Source: Streptomyces sp. NBC_00273 (GTDB lineage Bacteria; Actinomycetota; Actinomycetes; Streptomycetales; Streptomycetaceae). From it: a DNA stretch of 64,000 nucleotides. Shown here piece after piece: positions 17,511 to 26,199 of the stretch (within the stretch, counting starts at the first letter, position 1; each line of letters begins with the position of its first letter). The stretch is taken from contig NZ_CP108067.1 in assembly GCF_036178145.1 (NCBI RefSeq), positions 8,261,001 through 8,325,000 of the forward strand, written 5' to 3'. Below the pieces are notes generated by a model. The model was not told the DNA's origin and made no database searches. It was given only the letters and a program-made list of their open reading frames with translations. The position numbers and the translations under genes are program-made.

Positions 17511-18683
17511 ATGCGCAGGAGAGGCAAGGGCATCCGTGCGACGTTGGCAGGCGCGGTGATCGCCTCGCTCACCGTCGTCCTGCCGGCCCAGACCGCCGCG
17601 GCGGAGCCCGGCGGAGCGCCGGACACGGGACCGCACTGCAAACCGTCCATCCGGATCCTGGAGTCATTGCCGGGGGAGGACCCGTACCCGAACCCGTGGC
17701 TGCACCGCACCCAGGTGAACGACATCGGCTCCGCCGGGCTGTCGGTCGGCGTCTCGCACGATCTGCCGGCGTACTGGATCGGCACCAAGGCGTTCGCCGT
17801 ACCGCTGCCCCCCGGCACCACCGGCGGACAGGTGCAGGCCGTCAACCGGTCCGGCCTCATGGTCGGCACGCTGACCACACCGGTCTGGACCGACACCCTG
17901 GCCTTCAGCTATCGGCCGGGGGCGCGCAGCGTCACCCTGCTGCCGGGCGGGCACACCGCGAGCGACGTCAACGACCGGGGACACATCGTCGGTACCCGTT
18001 TCGACGACGACCCGGGAGTCACCACCGGCCTCGAATGGGCGGGCGGCAGGATCCACCGCAAACTCTTCGTGCCGCCCGGCTACCGGCTCGACTACGTGAC
18101 CGGCATCAACAACGCCGGTCAGGTCATCGGTTCCGGCTTCGGGCCGTCCGACACCGATGACAACTCCCCCACCAGTCCCGGGCTGCTCTGGTCCGCCGGC
18201 GTGGACGCCAGGCCCATCGCCCTCAAGCCCCTCGGCAGCCTCGACCACCAGTACCGGCCGCAGGACATCGACGACTCGGGCCGGATCGTCGGCACCTACG
18301 TGTCCGTTCAGGAGCAGTGGCTCGACCGGCCCGCCGTCTGGGTCGCCCCCTACGGGCCGGCCAGCCACCCGCCCCGGCTGCCGATCGCTCACAACGGCAC
18401 CCTCGAGGGCATCAGCCCGAGCACGAACGTCTCGGTCGGCATCGGCAGCCAATTCTTGTACCCCTGGCCGCCGCCGCAGGACAGCCCGCTGGTGCGGGCC
18501 CAGTACTGGACCGGTGAAGGCCCGATGCGGGCCCTTCCCGCACTCGCGCCGAACGCCTTCACCACCGCCTACACCGTCACCGACGACGACCGCGTCGGCG
18601 GTGCCGCCGAGGACGCCGGGGGCGACACCCACCCGGTCATCTGGACCTGCGCGCGCAAACAGGCCTTCATCCCCGCCGGCTGA
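17511..18683 (+). CDS. Secreted protein with HAF-type repeats
   Basis: A 390-residue protein with a signal peptide: basic start MRRRGKGIR, hydrophobic core LAGAVIASLTVVLPA, and a probable cleavage after AQTAAA (about residue 30). The mature part repeats the motif (V)N(D/N/R)xGxxVG: VNDIGSAGLSVG, VNRSGLMVG, VNDRGHIVG, INNAGQVIG and IDDSGRIVG, spaced about 45-60 residues apart, as in extracellular HAF-repeat beta-propeller proteins. The motif ending TCARKQAFIP closes the chain, and two Cys (CKPS near the start, C in TCAR at the end) could form a disulfide closing the propeller. The function is unknown. ATG 17511 follows GGGGGGA. Confidence 0.8.
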   Translation: MRRRGKGIRATLAGAVIASLTVVLPAQTAAAEPGGAPDTGPHCKPSIRILESLPGEDPYPNPWLHRTQVNDIGSAGLSVGVSHDLPAYWIGTKAFAVPLPPGTTGGQVQAVNRSGLMVGTLTTPVWTDTLAFSYRPGARSVTLLPGGHTASDVNDRGHIVGTRFDDDPGVTTGLEWAGGRIHRKLFVPPGYRLDYVTGINNAGQVIGSGFGPSDTDDNSPTSPGLLWSAGVDARPIALKPLGSLDHQYRPQDIDDSGRIVGTYVSVQEQWLDRPAVWVAPYGPASHPPRLPIAHNGTLEGISPSTNVSVGIGSQFLYPWPPPQDSPLVRAQYWTGEGPMRALPALAPNAFTTAYTVTDDDRVGGAAEDAGGDTHPVIWTCARKQAFIPAG

Positions 18684-18715
18684 CCGGACGCAGGGCTCGG
18701 GCGGAGAGCGGGGAC

Positions 18716-18764
18716 GGTGAAGGGCGGCGGGGTGGGAGCCGGTCCCACCCCGCCGCCCTTCACC
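18716..18764. terminator. Strong bidirectional terminator hairpin
   Basis: A perfect 22-bp inverted repeat (18716-18737 and 18743-18764) with a 5-nt GCCGG loop lies between the ends of the secreted-protein gene and the convergent ABC-exporter gene. There is no T-run. It should stop transcription from both sides. Confidence 0.85.
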
Positions 18765-18792
18765 CGGCGCCTCCCGGACACGGGCTCCCGGA

Positions 18793-20574
18793 TCAGCCGT
18801 GCCAGGACCGCCACAACGCGGCGTACGCCCCGTCGGCCGCGACCAGCTCGTCGTGCGAGCCGAGTTCGCTGATCCGGCCGCCCTCGACCACCGCGATCAC
18901 GTCCGCGTCGTGCGCGGTGTGCAGCCGGTGGGCGATGGCGATGACCGTGCGGCCGTCCAGTACCCGGGCCAGCGAGCGCTCCAAGTGCCGGGCCGCGCGC
19001 GGGTCCAACAGCGAGGTGGCCTCGTCCAGCACCAGCGTGTGCGGGTCGGCCAGCACCAGCCGGGCGAGCGCGATCTGCTGCGCCTGCGCCGGGGTCAGCG
19101 CCGTGCTGCCGGAACCGACCTCGGTGTCCAGGCCGGCCTCCAAGGCCCGCGCCCAGCCGTCGGCGTCCACCGCCGCCAGGGCCGACCACAACTCGGTGTC
19201 ACCGGCGCCCGTCCGCGCGAGGAGGAGATTGTCCCGCAGCGTGCCCACGAACACGTGGTGCTCCTGGTTGACCAGGGCCACGTGCTCGCGCACCCGCTCC
19301 GCGGGCATCCGCGACAGCTGCGCCCCGCCGAGGGTGACCTCGCCGGTCCGGGGCGCGTAGATGCCCGCGAGCAGCCGTCCCAGGGTGGACTTGCCCGCCC
19401 CCGAGGGGCCGACCAGCGCCATCCGGGTGCCCGGCGGCACGGACATCGACACCTGGTGCAGGACGTCGACGCCCGCCCGGTAGCCGAAGTGGACCTCCTC
19501 GGCCCGCACGTCCCTGCCCTCGGGAGCCACCTTCGCGTCCCCCGCGTCCGGTTCGATCTCCCGTACACCCACCAGGCGGCCGAGCGAGACCTGGGCGACC
19601 TGCAACTCGTCGTACCAGCGCAGGATCAGACCGATCGGATCGACCAGCATCTGGGCGAGGAGCGCGCCCGTGGTCAGCTGCCCGACCGACATCCAGCCCC
19701 GCATCACGCAGAAGCCTCCGATCAGCAGCACCGATCCGAGGATCGTCACGAAGGTGACGTTGATGACGGGGAAGAGCACCATCCGCAGGAAGAGCGTGTA
19801 CCGCTCCCACGCCACCCACTGCGAGATCCGCCGCTCCGACAGCGCGATCCGCTCCGGCCCGAGGCGGTGCGCCTCGACCGTACGGCCCGCGTCCACCGTC
19901 TCGGTGAGCACGGCAGAGACGGCCGCGTAGCCGGCCGCCTCCGAGCGGTACGCCGACGGCGCCCGCCGGAAGTACCAGCGGCAGCCGATCACGAGCACCG
20001 GCAGCGCCACCAGCGAGGCCAGCGCCAGCGGCGGTGCGGTCACCGCGAGCGCCCCGAACAGCAGCCCCGCCCACACCACACCGATGGCCAGCTGCGGCAC
20101 GGCCTCGCGCATCGCGTTCGCGAGCCGGTCGATGTCGGTGGTGATCCGTGACAGCAGATCACCGGTACCGGCCCGCTCCAGCACGCCCGGCGGCAGACCC
20201 ACCGACCGCACCAGGAAGTCCTCGCGCAGATCGGCCAGCATCTCCTCGCCGAGCATCGCCCCGCGCAGCCGGACCAGCCGGACGAAGAACGTCTGGACCG
20301 CCAGCGCCAGCGCGAACAGCAGTGCCACACGCCCCAGATGCAGCTCGCGCGCCCCCGCCGAGAGGTCGTCCACGATCCGACCCAGCAAGTACGGGCCGAC
20401 CATGGAGGCGATCACCGCGGCCGCGTTGACGCCCACCAGCACCACGAAGGCCCGCCGGTGGCGCCGGAACAGGTCGCGCACATAGTCCCGTACGGTCGCC
20501 GACGTGCCCACGGGCAGGGTCGCGGCCGAGTCGGGGGCCGCCGGATCGTACTCTGGCGGCGCCACGCCGATCAT
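18793..20574 (-). CDS. ABC exporter half-transporter with degenerate signature motif
   Basis: A 593-residue permease-ATPase fusion. Six membrane segments occupy about residues 45-310; the nucleotide-binding domain follows. Walker [10 protein letters not shown] (389-397), Walker B LVLDE (514-518) and the switch His (H549 in IAHRL) are intact, but the signature motif, normally LSGGQ, reads LTPAQ (493-497). The start overlaps the stop of the upstream half-transporter gene (ATGA), so the two are translationally coupled and should form a heterodimer. Together they have one good and one degenerate ATP site (see findings). Such exporters move drugs, lipids or peptides outward; the substrate here is unknown. 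Confidence 0.92.
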   Translation of the reverse strand: MIGVAPPEYDPAAPDSAATLPVGTSATVRDYVRDLFRRHRRAFVVLVGVNAAAVIASMVGPYLLGRIVDDLSAGARELHLGRVALLFALALAVQTFFVRLVRLRGAMLGEEMLADLREDFLVRSVGLPPGVLERAGTGDLLSRITTDIDRLANAMREAVPQLAIGVVWAGLLFGALAVTAPPLALASLVALPVLVIGCRWYFRRAPSAYRSEAAGYAAVSAVLTETVDAGRTVEAHRLGPERIALSERRISQWVAWERYTLFLRMVLFPVINVTFVTILGSVLLIGGFCVMRGWMSVGQLTTGALLAQMLVDPIGLILRWYDELQVAQVSLGRLVGVREIEPDAGDAKVAPEGRDVRAEEVHFGYRAGVDVLHQVSMSVPPGTRMALVGPSGAGKSTLGRLLAGIYAPRTGEVTLGGAQLSRMPAERVREHVALVNQEHHVFVGTLRDNLLLARTGAGDTELWSALAAVDADGWARALEAGLDTEVGSGSTALTPAQAQQIALARLVLADPHTLVLDEATSLLDPRAARHLERSLARVLDGRTVIAIAHRLHTAHDADVIAVVEGGRISELGSHDELVAADGAYAALWRSWHG

Positions 20575-22478
20575 GCGGATTCCTCGATCTCTGTGAGTGC
20601 TTCTGCCAGCTCTGTCAGTTCCAGCCCGCCGAGCCGCTGCTCCTCGTCGGTCTCGCGGGTGACGACCGCCCGGTAGCGCGGCTCGCGCTGCAGCAGCTCG
20701 CGATGGGTGCCGACGGCCGCCACCGTGCCCCCGTCGACGAGCACGACCCGGTCCGCGCGGTCCAGCAGCAGCGGCGAGGACGCCAGTACCACCGTGGTCC
20801 GCCCGGCGCGCAGGGCCGCGATCCCGTCCGCGATCCGCGCTTCGGTGTGCGAGTCGACCGCGGAGGTCGGCTCGTCGAGCACGAGCACCTCCGGGTCGGT
20901 GACCAGGGACCGGGCCAGGGCGAGCCGCTGGCGCTGGCCGCCCGACAGGGACCGGCCGCGTTCGGTGATCCGGGCGTCCATCGGGTCCTCGACCCCGTCC
21001 GGCGCCGACTGCAGCAGTGCGTCCAGGACGTCCGCGCACTGGGCCGCGCCCAGCGCCGCAGCGGACTCGACCGCCCCGGAGGCCGGTACGTCGAACAGCT
21101 CCCGCAGGGTCCCGGACAGCAGCACCGGATCCTTGTCCTGTACGAGGACCAGGGTGCGCGCGGTCTCCAGCCCGAGCTCGTCCAGCGCGACCCCGCCGAG
21201 GAGCACGGACGGCGCCCCGGCCCCGTCGGCCCCGGAATCGGCGCTGGAACCGGCCCCGGCGTCGGCCTCCGCGTCGGCCCCGGCCTGCGACACCGGGTCG
21301 CCGTCCATCGGATGGCCGCCCAGGCGTTCGGCGAGCCGCCCGGCGAGGTCCGGGTCCCCGCACACGACGGCCGTGAACCGCCCCGCGGGGGCCAGCAGCC
21401 CGGTCCGCGGGTCGTACAGGTCCCCGCCCGCGGCCGGTGCCGCCACCGGATCGGTGCGTGCGGGACGCTCGCCGGCGGCGTCCGTCCGGGTCAGTGACAG
21501 CACCCGGGCGGCCCGCTGGGCGGAGGGACGCGAGAAGGAGTACGCCATGGCGATCTCCTGGAAGTGCCGCAGCGGGTAGAGCAGGGTCGCGACCGCGCTG
21601 AACGCGGCGACCAGCTCGCCCACCGCGATGCGCCCGTCCGAGACGAGCGCGGCGCCGTACCAGACCACCACGATCATCAGCGCGCCCGGGAGCACCACCT
21701 GGATCGCGGAGATCAGCGCCCACATCCGGGCGCTGCGCACGGCTGCCTCGCGGACCTCCTGAGAGGCCTCGCGGTAGCGGCCGAGGAACAGCTCCTCACC
21801 GCCGATGCCGCGCAGCACGCGCAGGCCCGCGACGGTGTCGGAGGCCAGCTCGGTGGCCTTGCCCGCCTTCTCCCGCTGGACGTCGGCGCGCCGAGTGGCG
21901 CGCGGCAGCAGCGGCAGCGAGGCCAGGGCGATCAGCGGGACTCCGATGGCGACGACCACGCCGAGCTCGGGGGCGTAGAACAGCAGCCCGACGCAGACGA
22001 GGACGACGGAGAAGACGGCCGCGAGGAAGCGCGAGACCGCCTCGACGAACCATCCGATCTTCTCCACGTCGCCCGTGGACACCGCGACCACCTCACCCGC
22101 GGCGACCCGGCGGGTGAGGGCGGAGCCCAGCTCGGCCGTCTTGCGCGCCAGGAGCTGCTGCACCCGTGCCGCGGCGGTGATCCAGTTGGTGACGGCCGTG
22201 CTGTGGAGCATGGAATCGCCGACCGAGATGGCGATGCCGGTGACCAGGAGCAGCACGCCGACGAGCAGCAGCCCGTTCGGCTCGCGGTCGACGACCGCGT
22301 CGACGCCGAGGCCCACCGCGTACGGCAGTGCGGCGACGCCGGTGAAGTGCAGCATCCCCCAGCACAGGCTCTTGAGCTGTCCGCCGAGTTGACCACGCCC
22401 CAGCCACAGCAAGAACCGGGGGCCGGACCGAGCGTCGGGTACCCCTGGATCCGGATACGGAAGATCGCTGATCTGCAT
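20571..22478 (-). CDS. ABC exporter half-transporter with degenerate Walker A
   Basis: A 635-residue permease-ATPase fusion, first gene of the exporter pair. Membrane segments lie within residues 35-315. In the nucleotide-binding domain the Walker A position reads [10 protein letters not shown] (372-381), with no Lys, and the switch His is replaced by Ser (S568 in ASSPLL). The signature LSGGQ (511-515) and Walker B LVLDE (532-536) are intact. A 30-residue Asp/Ala/Gly-rich insert (about 398-422) sits between the Walker A position and the Q-loop (LVQDKD). This NBD can hardly hydrolyse ATP with its own Walker A but supplies the good signature motif to its partner. ATG 22478; about 160 bp of promoter space lies upstream. 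Confidence 0.92.
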   Translation of the reverse strand: MQISDLPYPDPGVPDARSGPRFLLWLGRGQLGGQLKSLCWGMLHFTGVAALPYAVGLGVDAVVDREPNGLLLVGVLLLVTGIAISVGDSMLHSTAVTNWITAAARVQQLLARKTAELGSALTRRVAAGEVVAVSTGDVEKIGWFVEAVSRFLAAVFSVVLVCVGLLFYAPELGVVVAIGVPLIALASLPLLPRATRRADVQREKAGKATELASDTVAGLRVLRGIGGEELFLGRYREASQEVREAAVRSARMWALISAIQVVLPGALMIVVVWYGAALVSDGRIAVGELVAAFSAVATLLYPLRHFQEIAMAYSFSRPSAQRAARVLSLTRTDAAGERPARTDPVAAPAAGGDLYDPRTGLLAPAGRFTAVVCGDPDLAGRLAERLGGHPMDGDPVSQAGADAEADAGAGSSADSGADGAGAPSVLLGGVALDELGLETARTLVLVQDKDPVLLSGTLRELFDVPASGAVESAAALGAAQCADVLDALLQSAPDGVEDPMDARITERGRSLSGGQRQRLALARSLVTDPEVLVLDEPTSAVDSHTEARIADGIAALRAGRTTVVLASSPLLLDRADRVVLVDGGTVAAVGTHRELLQREPRYRAVVTRETDEEQRLGGLELTELAEALTEIEESA

Positions 22479-22638
22479 GACGCCCCATGACTGGTCGAGT
22501 GGTCCAAACCAAGCAAGGTTCGCCTTCAGGACTGACGCCGGGCAATCGATTTTCCGTGGGACGTACGCTGCTGCCAGCAGGTTTACGGCGGCGGGGGAGA
22601 ACGTGGCGCCTGGTCAAGGGGGTTGCGCGCCCCGGCGC

Positions 22639-25575
22639 TCACGGGCGGGTGGCGTGCTCCAGTTCGAGCAGGGCCGAGTAGTAGGTCCGCCCCGTCGCCC
22701 GGTCCATGCCCACCTCGCACATCCGGTTCGCCGACAGGTGCGCGTCGAAGGCCCGCGCCGTCACCTCCGCCGCCTCGCGCGCCGTCGCCGAGGCCGTCAG
22801 TTCCGGGTACAGCATTCCCCGGTCGCCCGCGAAGGCGCAGCAGCCCGCGTCGTCGGGGACCACCACTTCTTCGGCGCACGCCTCGGCCACCGCCCGCAGC
22901 CGGTCCTCGTCGCCCAAGTGCCGCATCGAGCAGGTGGGGTGGAGCACGGCCGAGCCCACCCTGCGCCGGACCTCCAGACGCGGCAGCAGCTCCTCGGCGG
23001 CCCACACGATCGAGTCGAGGATCCGCAGCTCCGCGTGGAGGGCACGGTTCTCCGGCGTCAGGTAAGGGACCACCTCGCGCGCGATGCCCAGCGTGCAGGA
23101 GGAGGCGTCCACGACCAGCGGTAGCAGCCCGCCGGCCGTCCAGCCCCAGGCCGCCTCGACGATCCGGTTGGCCATCACCTCGGTGCCGGCCCGGTAGCCC
23201 TTGGAGTTCCAGATCGTCGCGCAACAGGTGCCGCCGACGTCGTCGGGGATCCAGACGGGCCGCCCGGCCCGCTCCGACACGGCCACGACCGCCTCGGGCA
23301 GGGAGGGGCCGGGCCGGCCCTCCGGGCCGCCGAAGATCCGGTTGACGCAGGCCGGGTAGTACACGGCCGTGGCGCCCACCCGCCGGGTCGGCGGCAGGTG
23401 ACGGGCGGAGGCGCCGGGGAGCTGCGCCGACCACTGCGGAACCAGGTCCGGACGTACGGCCTTGCGCGCGGCCCCGGTGACCGCTTCCAGCAGCCGGTCG
23501 CCCACCCGGGAGGGGATCCGGTCGGCGGCGGCCACCGCGAGCCGGGCGGCGGACTCGGCGTCCCCGAACCGCCGGGCCGCCAGCGTGGCGGCGGCCTCCT
23601 CGAGCGGGCCGTGGCGGCGGTGGCGGAAGTCCTTCATCAGCGCCCCGGTGTCGATGCCGACCGGGCAGGCGAGCTTGCAGGTGGAGTCGACGGCGCAGGT
23701 GTCCACCGCGTCGTAGCCGTAGGAGGCGAGCAGTCCGTCCAACACGGGGGAGCCGGGCTGCTGGCGCAGCATCTCGCGGCGCAGCACGATGCGCTGGCGC
23801 GGAGTGGTCGTCAGGTCCTCGCTGGGGCAGGTCGGTTCGCAGAAGCCGCACTCGATGCACGCGTCGACCACTGCCTCCACCTGCGGAATGGTCTTCAGGC
23901 CGCGCAGGTGGGCCCGCGGGTCGCGGTCGAGGAGGATGCGCGGCGCGAGCACCCCCTCCGGGTCGACGAGGCGCTTGGTGCGCCACATCAGGGCCGCGGC
24001 CGCGGGGCCCCATTCCAGCTCCAGGAAGGGGGCCATGTTGCGGCCCGTGGAGTGCTCGGCCTTCAAGGAACCGTCGAACTGCTCCACGGTGAGCCGGCAG
24101 AAGGCCTCCATGAAGGCCCCGTACCGCTCGACGTCAGCGGGGTCGGCGGCGTCGAAGGCGAGCATGAAGTGCAGGTTGCCGTGGGCGGCGTGACCGGCGA
24201 CGGCCGCGTCGAAACCGTGCTCCGCCTGGAGCGCGAGGAGCGCCTCGCAGGCTTCGGCCAGCCGGGACGGCGGCACCGCGAAGTCCTCGGTGATCAGGGT
24301 GGTGCCCCGGGCGCGGGCCCCGCCGACGGCGGTGACGAAGGCCTTGCGGGTCCGCCAGTAGCCGCCCACGGTCTTCGGGTCGTGGGTGAAGGCGTTGGTG
24401 ATCGAAGCCGCCGGGGCGACGAGGTCGAGCCCGTCGAGGAGCCGGGCGGCCCGCTGCGCGCAGGCGTCCCGGCCGGCCTCGTCCGGTGCCCGGAACTCCA
24501 CGAGCAGGGCCGTCGTCTCCCGAGGCAGGTCGGCCCAGTCGGCGGGCACGCCCGCGACGCTGACCGAGGCGCGCAGGGTGTTGCCGTCCATCAGCTCGAC
24601 GGCGACTGCACCCGCCGCGTTGAAGAGGGGCACGGCCGCGGCCGCCGCGGGCAGCGAGGGGAAGAACAGCAGGGCGGAGCAGAGTTCGCGGTCCAGCGGG
24701 AGGGTGTCGAAGACGACCTCGGAGATGAAGCCGAGGGTGCCCTCCGAGCCGACCATGAGCCCCCGCAGGATCTCGACGGGGGTGGTGCCGTCCAGGTAGG
24801 CGTCGAGGCGGTAGCCGGTGGTGTTCTTGATCTCGTACTTGGCGCGGATCCGGGCGACCAGCGCGGGATCGGCCTCGATCTCCCGCTTGATCTCCATCAG
24901 TCCGAGGCACAGGGCCGGTTCGGCGCGGGACAGCTCCTCGTCGGCGAGCGGGTCGGCGGTGTCCACGACGGTGCCGCCCGGCAGGACGAAGGTGAGGGAG
25001 GAGAGCGTGCGGTAGGAGTTGCGGGTGGTGCCCGCCGTCATGCCGGACGCGTTGTTGGCGACGACCCCGCCGAGGGTGCAGGCGATGGCGCTGGCCGGGT
25101 CGGGGCCGAGGATCCGGCCGTGCCGGGCGAGGGCCGCGTTGGCCCGGGCCACGGTGGTGCCGGGCCGGATCCTGGCCCGCCGGCCCTCCTCCAGCACCTC
25201 GATCCCGGCCCAGTGGCGGCGTACGTCGACCAGGACGTCCTCCCCCTGGGCCTGGCCGTTCAGCGAGGTCCCGGCGGCGCGGAAGACGACCTCGCGCTGC
25301 CGGCCGTGGGCGTACGAGAGCACCGCGGAGACGTCGTCGATGTCCTCGGCGATCACCACGACCTGGGGTACGAAGCGGTAGGGGGAGGCGTCGGAGGCGT
25401 AGCGGACCAGGTCGGAGACCTTCCACAGCACCTTCTCGGGGCCGAGCAGCTGGGTCAGCTCGGTGCGCAGCGGCTCGGGCGTGCCGCCGGCCCGGTGCCC
25501 GGGGAGCCGGTCGGGGGCGGGACCGCTGATGCTGCGGGGGCGCAGGGCCCCCGGCTTCGGTTCCAGCAGCGGCAT
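22639..25575 (-). CDS. FAD-binding and Fe-S-binding oxidoreductase (D-2-hydroxyacid dehydrogenase type)
   Basis: A 978-residue fusion. Residues 50-600 form a PCMH-type FAD oxidase (VVFRAAGTSLNGQAQGEDVL, ILGPDPASAIACTLGGVVANN, VGSEGTLGFISEVVF, and the C-terminal HGNLHFML). Next is a two-cluster ferredoxin-like region (CIECGFCEPTCPSEDL and CAVDSTCKLACPVGIDTG), then CCG-type domains (YYPACVNRIFGG, GGTCCATIWNSKG, PTCSMRHLG, DDAGCCAFAGDRGM). The architecture matches the fused GlcD/GlpC-like enzymes that oxidise D-lactate, glycolate or similar hydroxyacids and pass electrons to the quinone pool at the membrane. The length is normal. No lactate permease is adjacent. Confidence 0.9.
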   Translation of the reverse strand: MPLLEPKPGALRPRSISGPAPDRLPGHRAGGTPEPLRTELTQLLGPEKVLWKVSDLVRYASDASPYRFVPQVVVIAEDIDDVSAVLSYAHGRQREVVFRAAGTSLNGQAQGEDVLVDVRRHWAGIEVLEEGRRARIRPGTTVARANAALARHGRILGPDPASAIACTLGGVVANNASGMTAGTTRNSYRTLSSLTFVLPGGTVVDTADPLADEELSRAEPALCLGLMEIKREIEADPALVARIRAKYEIKNTTGYRLDAYLDGTTPVEILRGLMVGSEGTLGFISEVVFDTLPLDRELCSALLFFPSLPAAAAAVPLFNAAGAVAVELMDGNTLRASVSVAGVPADWADLPRETTALLVEFRAPDEAGRDACAQRAARLLDGLDLVAPAASITNAFTHDPKTVGGYWRTRKAFVTAVGGARARGTTLITEDFAVPPSRLAEACEALLALQAEHGFDAAVAGHAAHGNLHFMLAFDAADPADVERYGAFMEAFCRLTVEQFDGSLKAEHSTGRNMAPFLELEWGPAAAALMWRTKRLVDPEGVLAPRILLDRDPRAHLRGLKTIPQVEAVVDACIECGFCEPTCPSEDLTTTPRQRIVLRREMLRQQPGSPVLDGLLASYGYDAVDTCAVDSTCKLACPVGIDTGALMKDFRHRRHGPLEEAAATLAARRFGDAESAARLAVAAADRIPSRVGDRLLEAVTGAARKAVRPDLVPQWSAQLPGASARHLPPTRRVGATAVYYPACVNRIFGGPEGRPGPSLPEAVVAVSERAGRPVWIPDDVGGTCCATIWNSKGYRAGTEVMANRIVEAAWGWTAGGLLPLVVDASSCTLGIAREVVPYLTPENRALHAELRILDSIVWAAEELLPRLEVRRRVGSAVLHPTCSMRHLGDEDRLRAVAEACAEEVVVPDDAGCCAFAGDRGMLYPELTASATAREAAEVTARAFDAHLSANRMCEVGMDRATGRTYYSALLELEHATRP

Positions 25576-25615
25576 CTGCGACCCCTCGCGTCGTCGAGGC
25601 CCACGGGTGGCCTAC

Positions 25616-26068
25616 TCAGCAGGTGCGCTCCGCCGGGGCGTCCGACAGGGCGTCCAGCAGACCGCCGAGCACCTCGCGCTGGTCGGCGGTCAACGGAGCC
25701 AGGATCTCCTCTGCCGCGTCGGTTCGCGCGTTGCGCAGTCGGCGCAGCGTGGCGCGGCCGGTGTCGGTGAGCTCGATCCGGATGACGCGGCGGTTCGCGG
25801 GGTCGGGCGCGCGCCGTACGCACTCGGCCGCCTCCAGGCCGTCCACGAGGGTGGTCACCGCGCGCGGCACGACTTCCAGGCGGGCGGCGAGATCCGCCAT
25901 ACGGGGTGCCTGCTCGCCCTCGTAGTGCGAGACGAGGCGCAGCAAACGACTCTGGGCGGGAGTGATGCCGAGCGGCACCATGTGGCGCTTCTGGATCCGG
26001 TGCAGCCTGCGCGTCAGGCGCAGGAGCTGTTCGGCGAGGAGGCGATCGGTGTCGGAGGCGGAGCTCAT
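25616..26068 (-). CDS. MarR-family transcriptional regulator
   Basis: A 150-residue winged-helix protein: helix bundle ends plus RMADLAARLEVVPRAVTTLVDGLEAAECVRRAPDPANRRVIRIEL in short, i.e. the recognition helix (VPRAVTTLVDGLE) and the wing with the D-x-R-R motif (DPANRRVIR). It diverges from an ABC exporter gene at 26200, and the gap contains a long palindrome over a plausible promoter. The simplest reading is a repressor of the exporter and of itself, released by a ligand that the exporter removes. Confidence 0.9.
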   Translation of the reverse strand: MSSASDTDRLLAEQLLRLTRRLHRIQKRHMVPLGITPAQSRLLRLVSHYEGEQAPRMADLAARLEVVPRAVTTLVDGLEAAECVRRAPDPANRRVIRIELTDTGRATLRRLRNARTDAAEEILAPLTADQREVLGGLLDALSDAPAERTC

Positions 26069-26095
26069 GCGGGAACAATATCAGGATGCCGTTCA

Positions 26096-26126
26096 TTGTG
26101 AGCATAGGTAACAATGACCTATGCTC
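26096..26126 (+). promoter_or_regulatory. MarR operator overlapping the ABC-exporter promoter
   Basis: GAGCATAGGT (26100-26109) and its exact complement ACCTATGCTC (26117-26126) form a 10-bp inverted repeat with a 7-nt spacer; flanking ATTG and CAAT (26095-26098, 26127-26130) nearly extend it. A TTGTGA (26096-26101) and TATGCT (26120-26125) pair spaced 18 bp would place promoter elements inside the palindrome. The adjacent divergent MarR gene is the likely owner. Confidence 0.7.
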
Positions 26127-26199
26127 CAATGGCCCCGACTTCGCCGAAGGGGACATCGCGAGGACCTCGACCCTGACTCCTGACCCCGAGAGGGTGCCC

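Noticed and set aside
22479..22638. Possible small gene in the gap between the ABC exporter and the FAD/Fe-S gene
   Set aside because: No frame with a ribosome-binding site and coding-like codon use; more likely the exporter promoter.
26086..26199. Longer N-terminus of the MarR-controlled ABC exporter from ATG 26086
   Set aside because: It would start before the promoter/operator palindrome and adds a non-conserved stretch; ATG 26200 begins a normal exporter.
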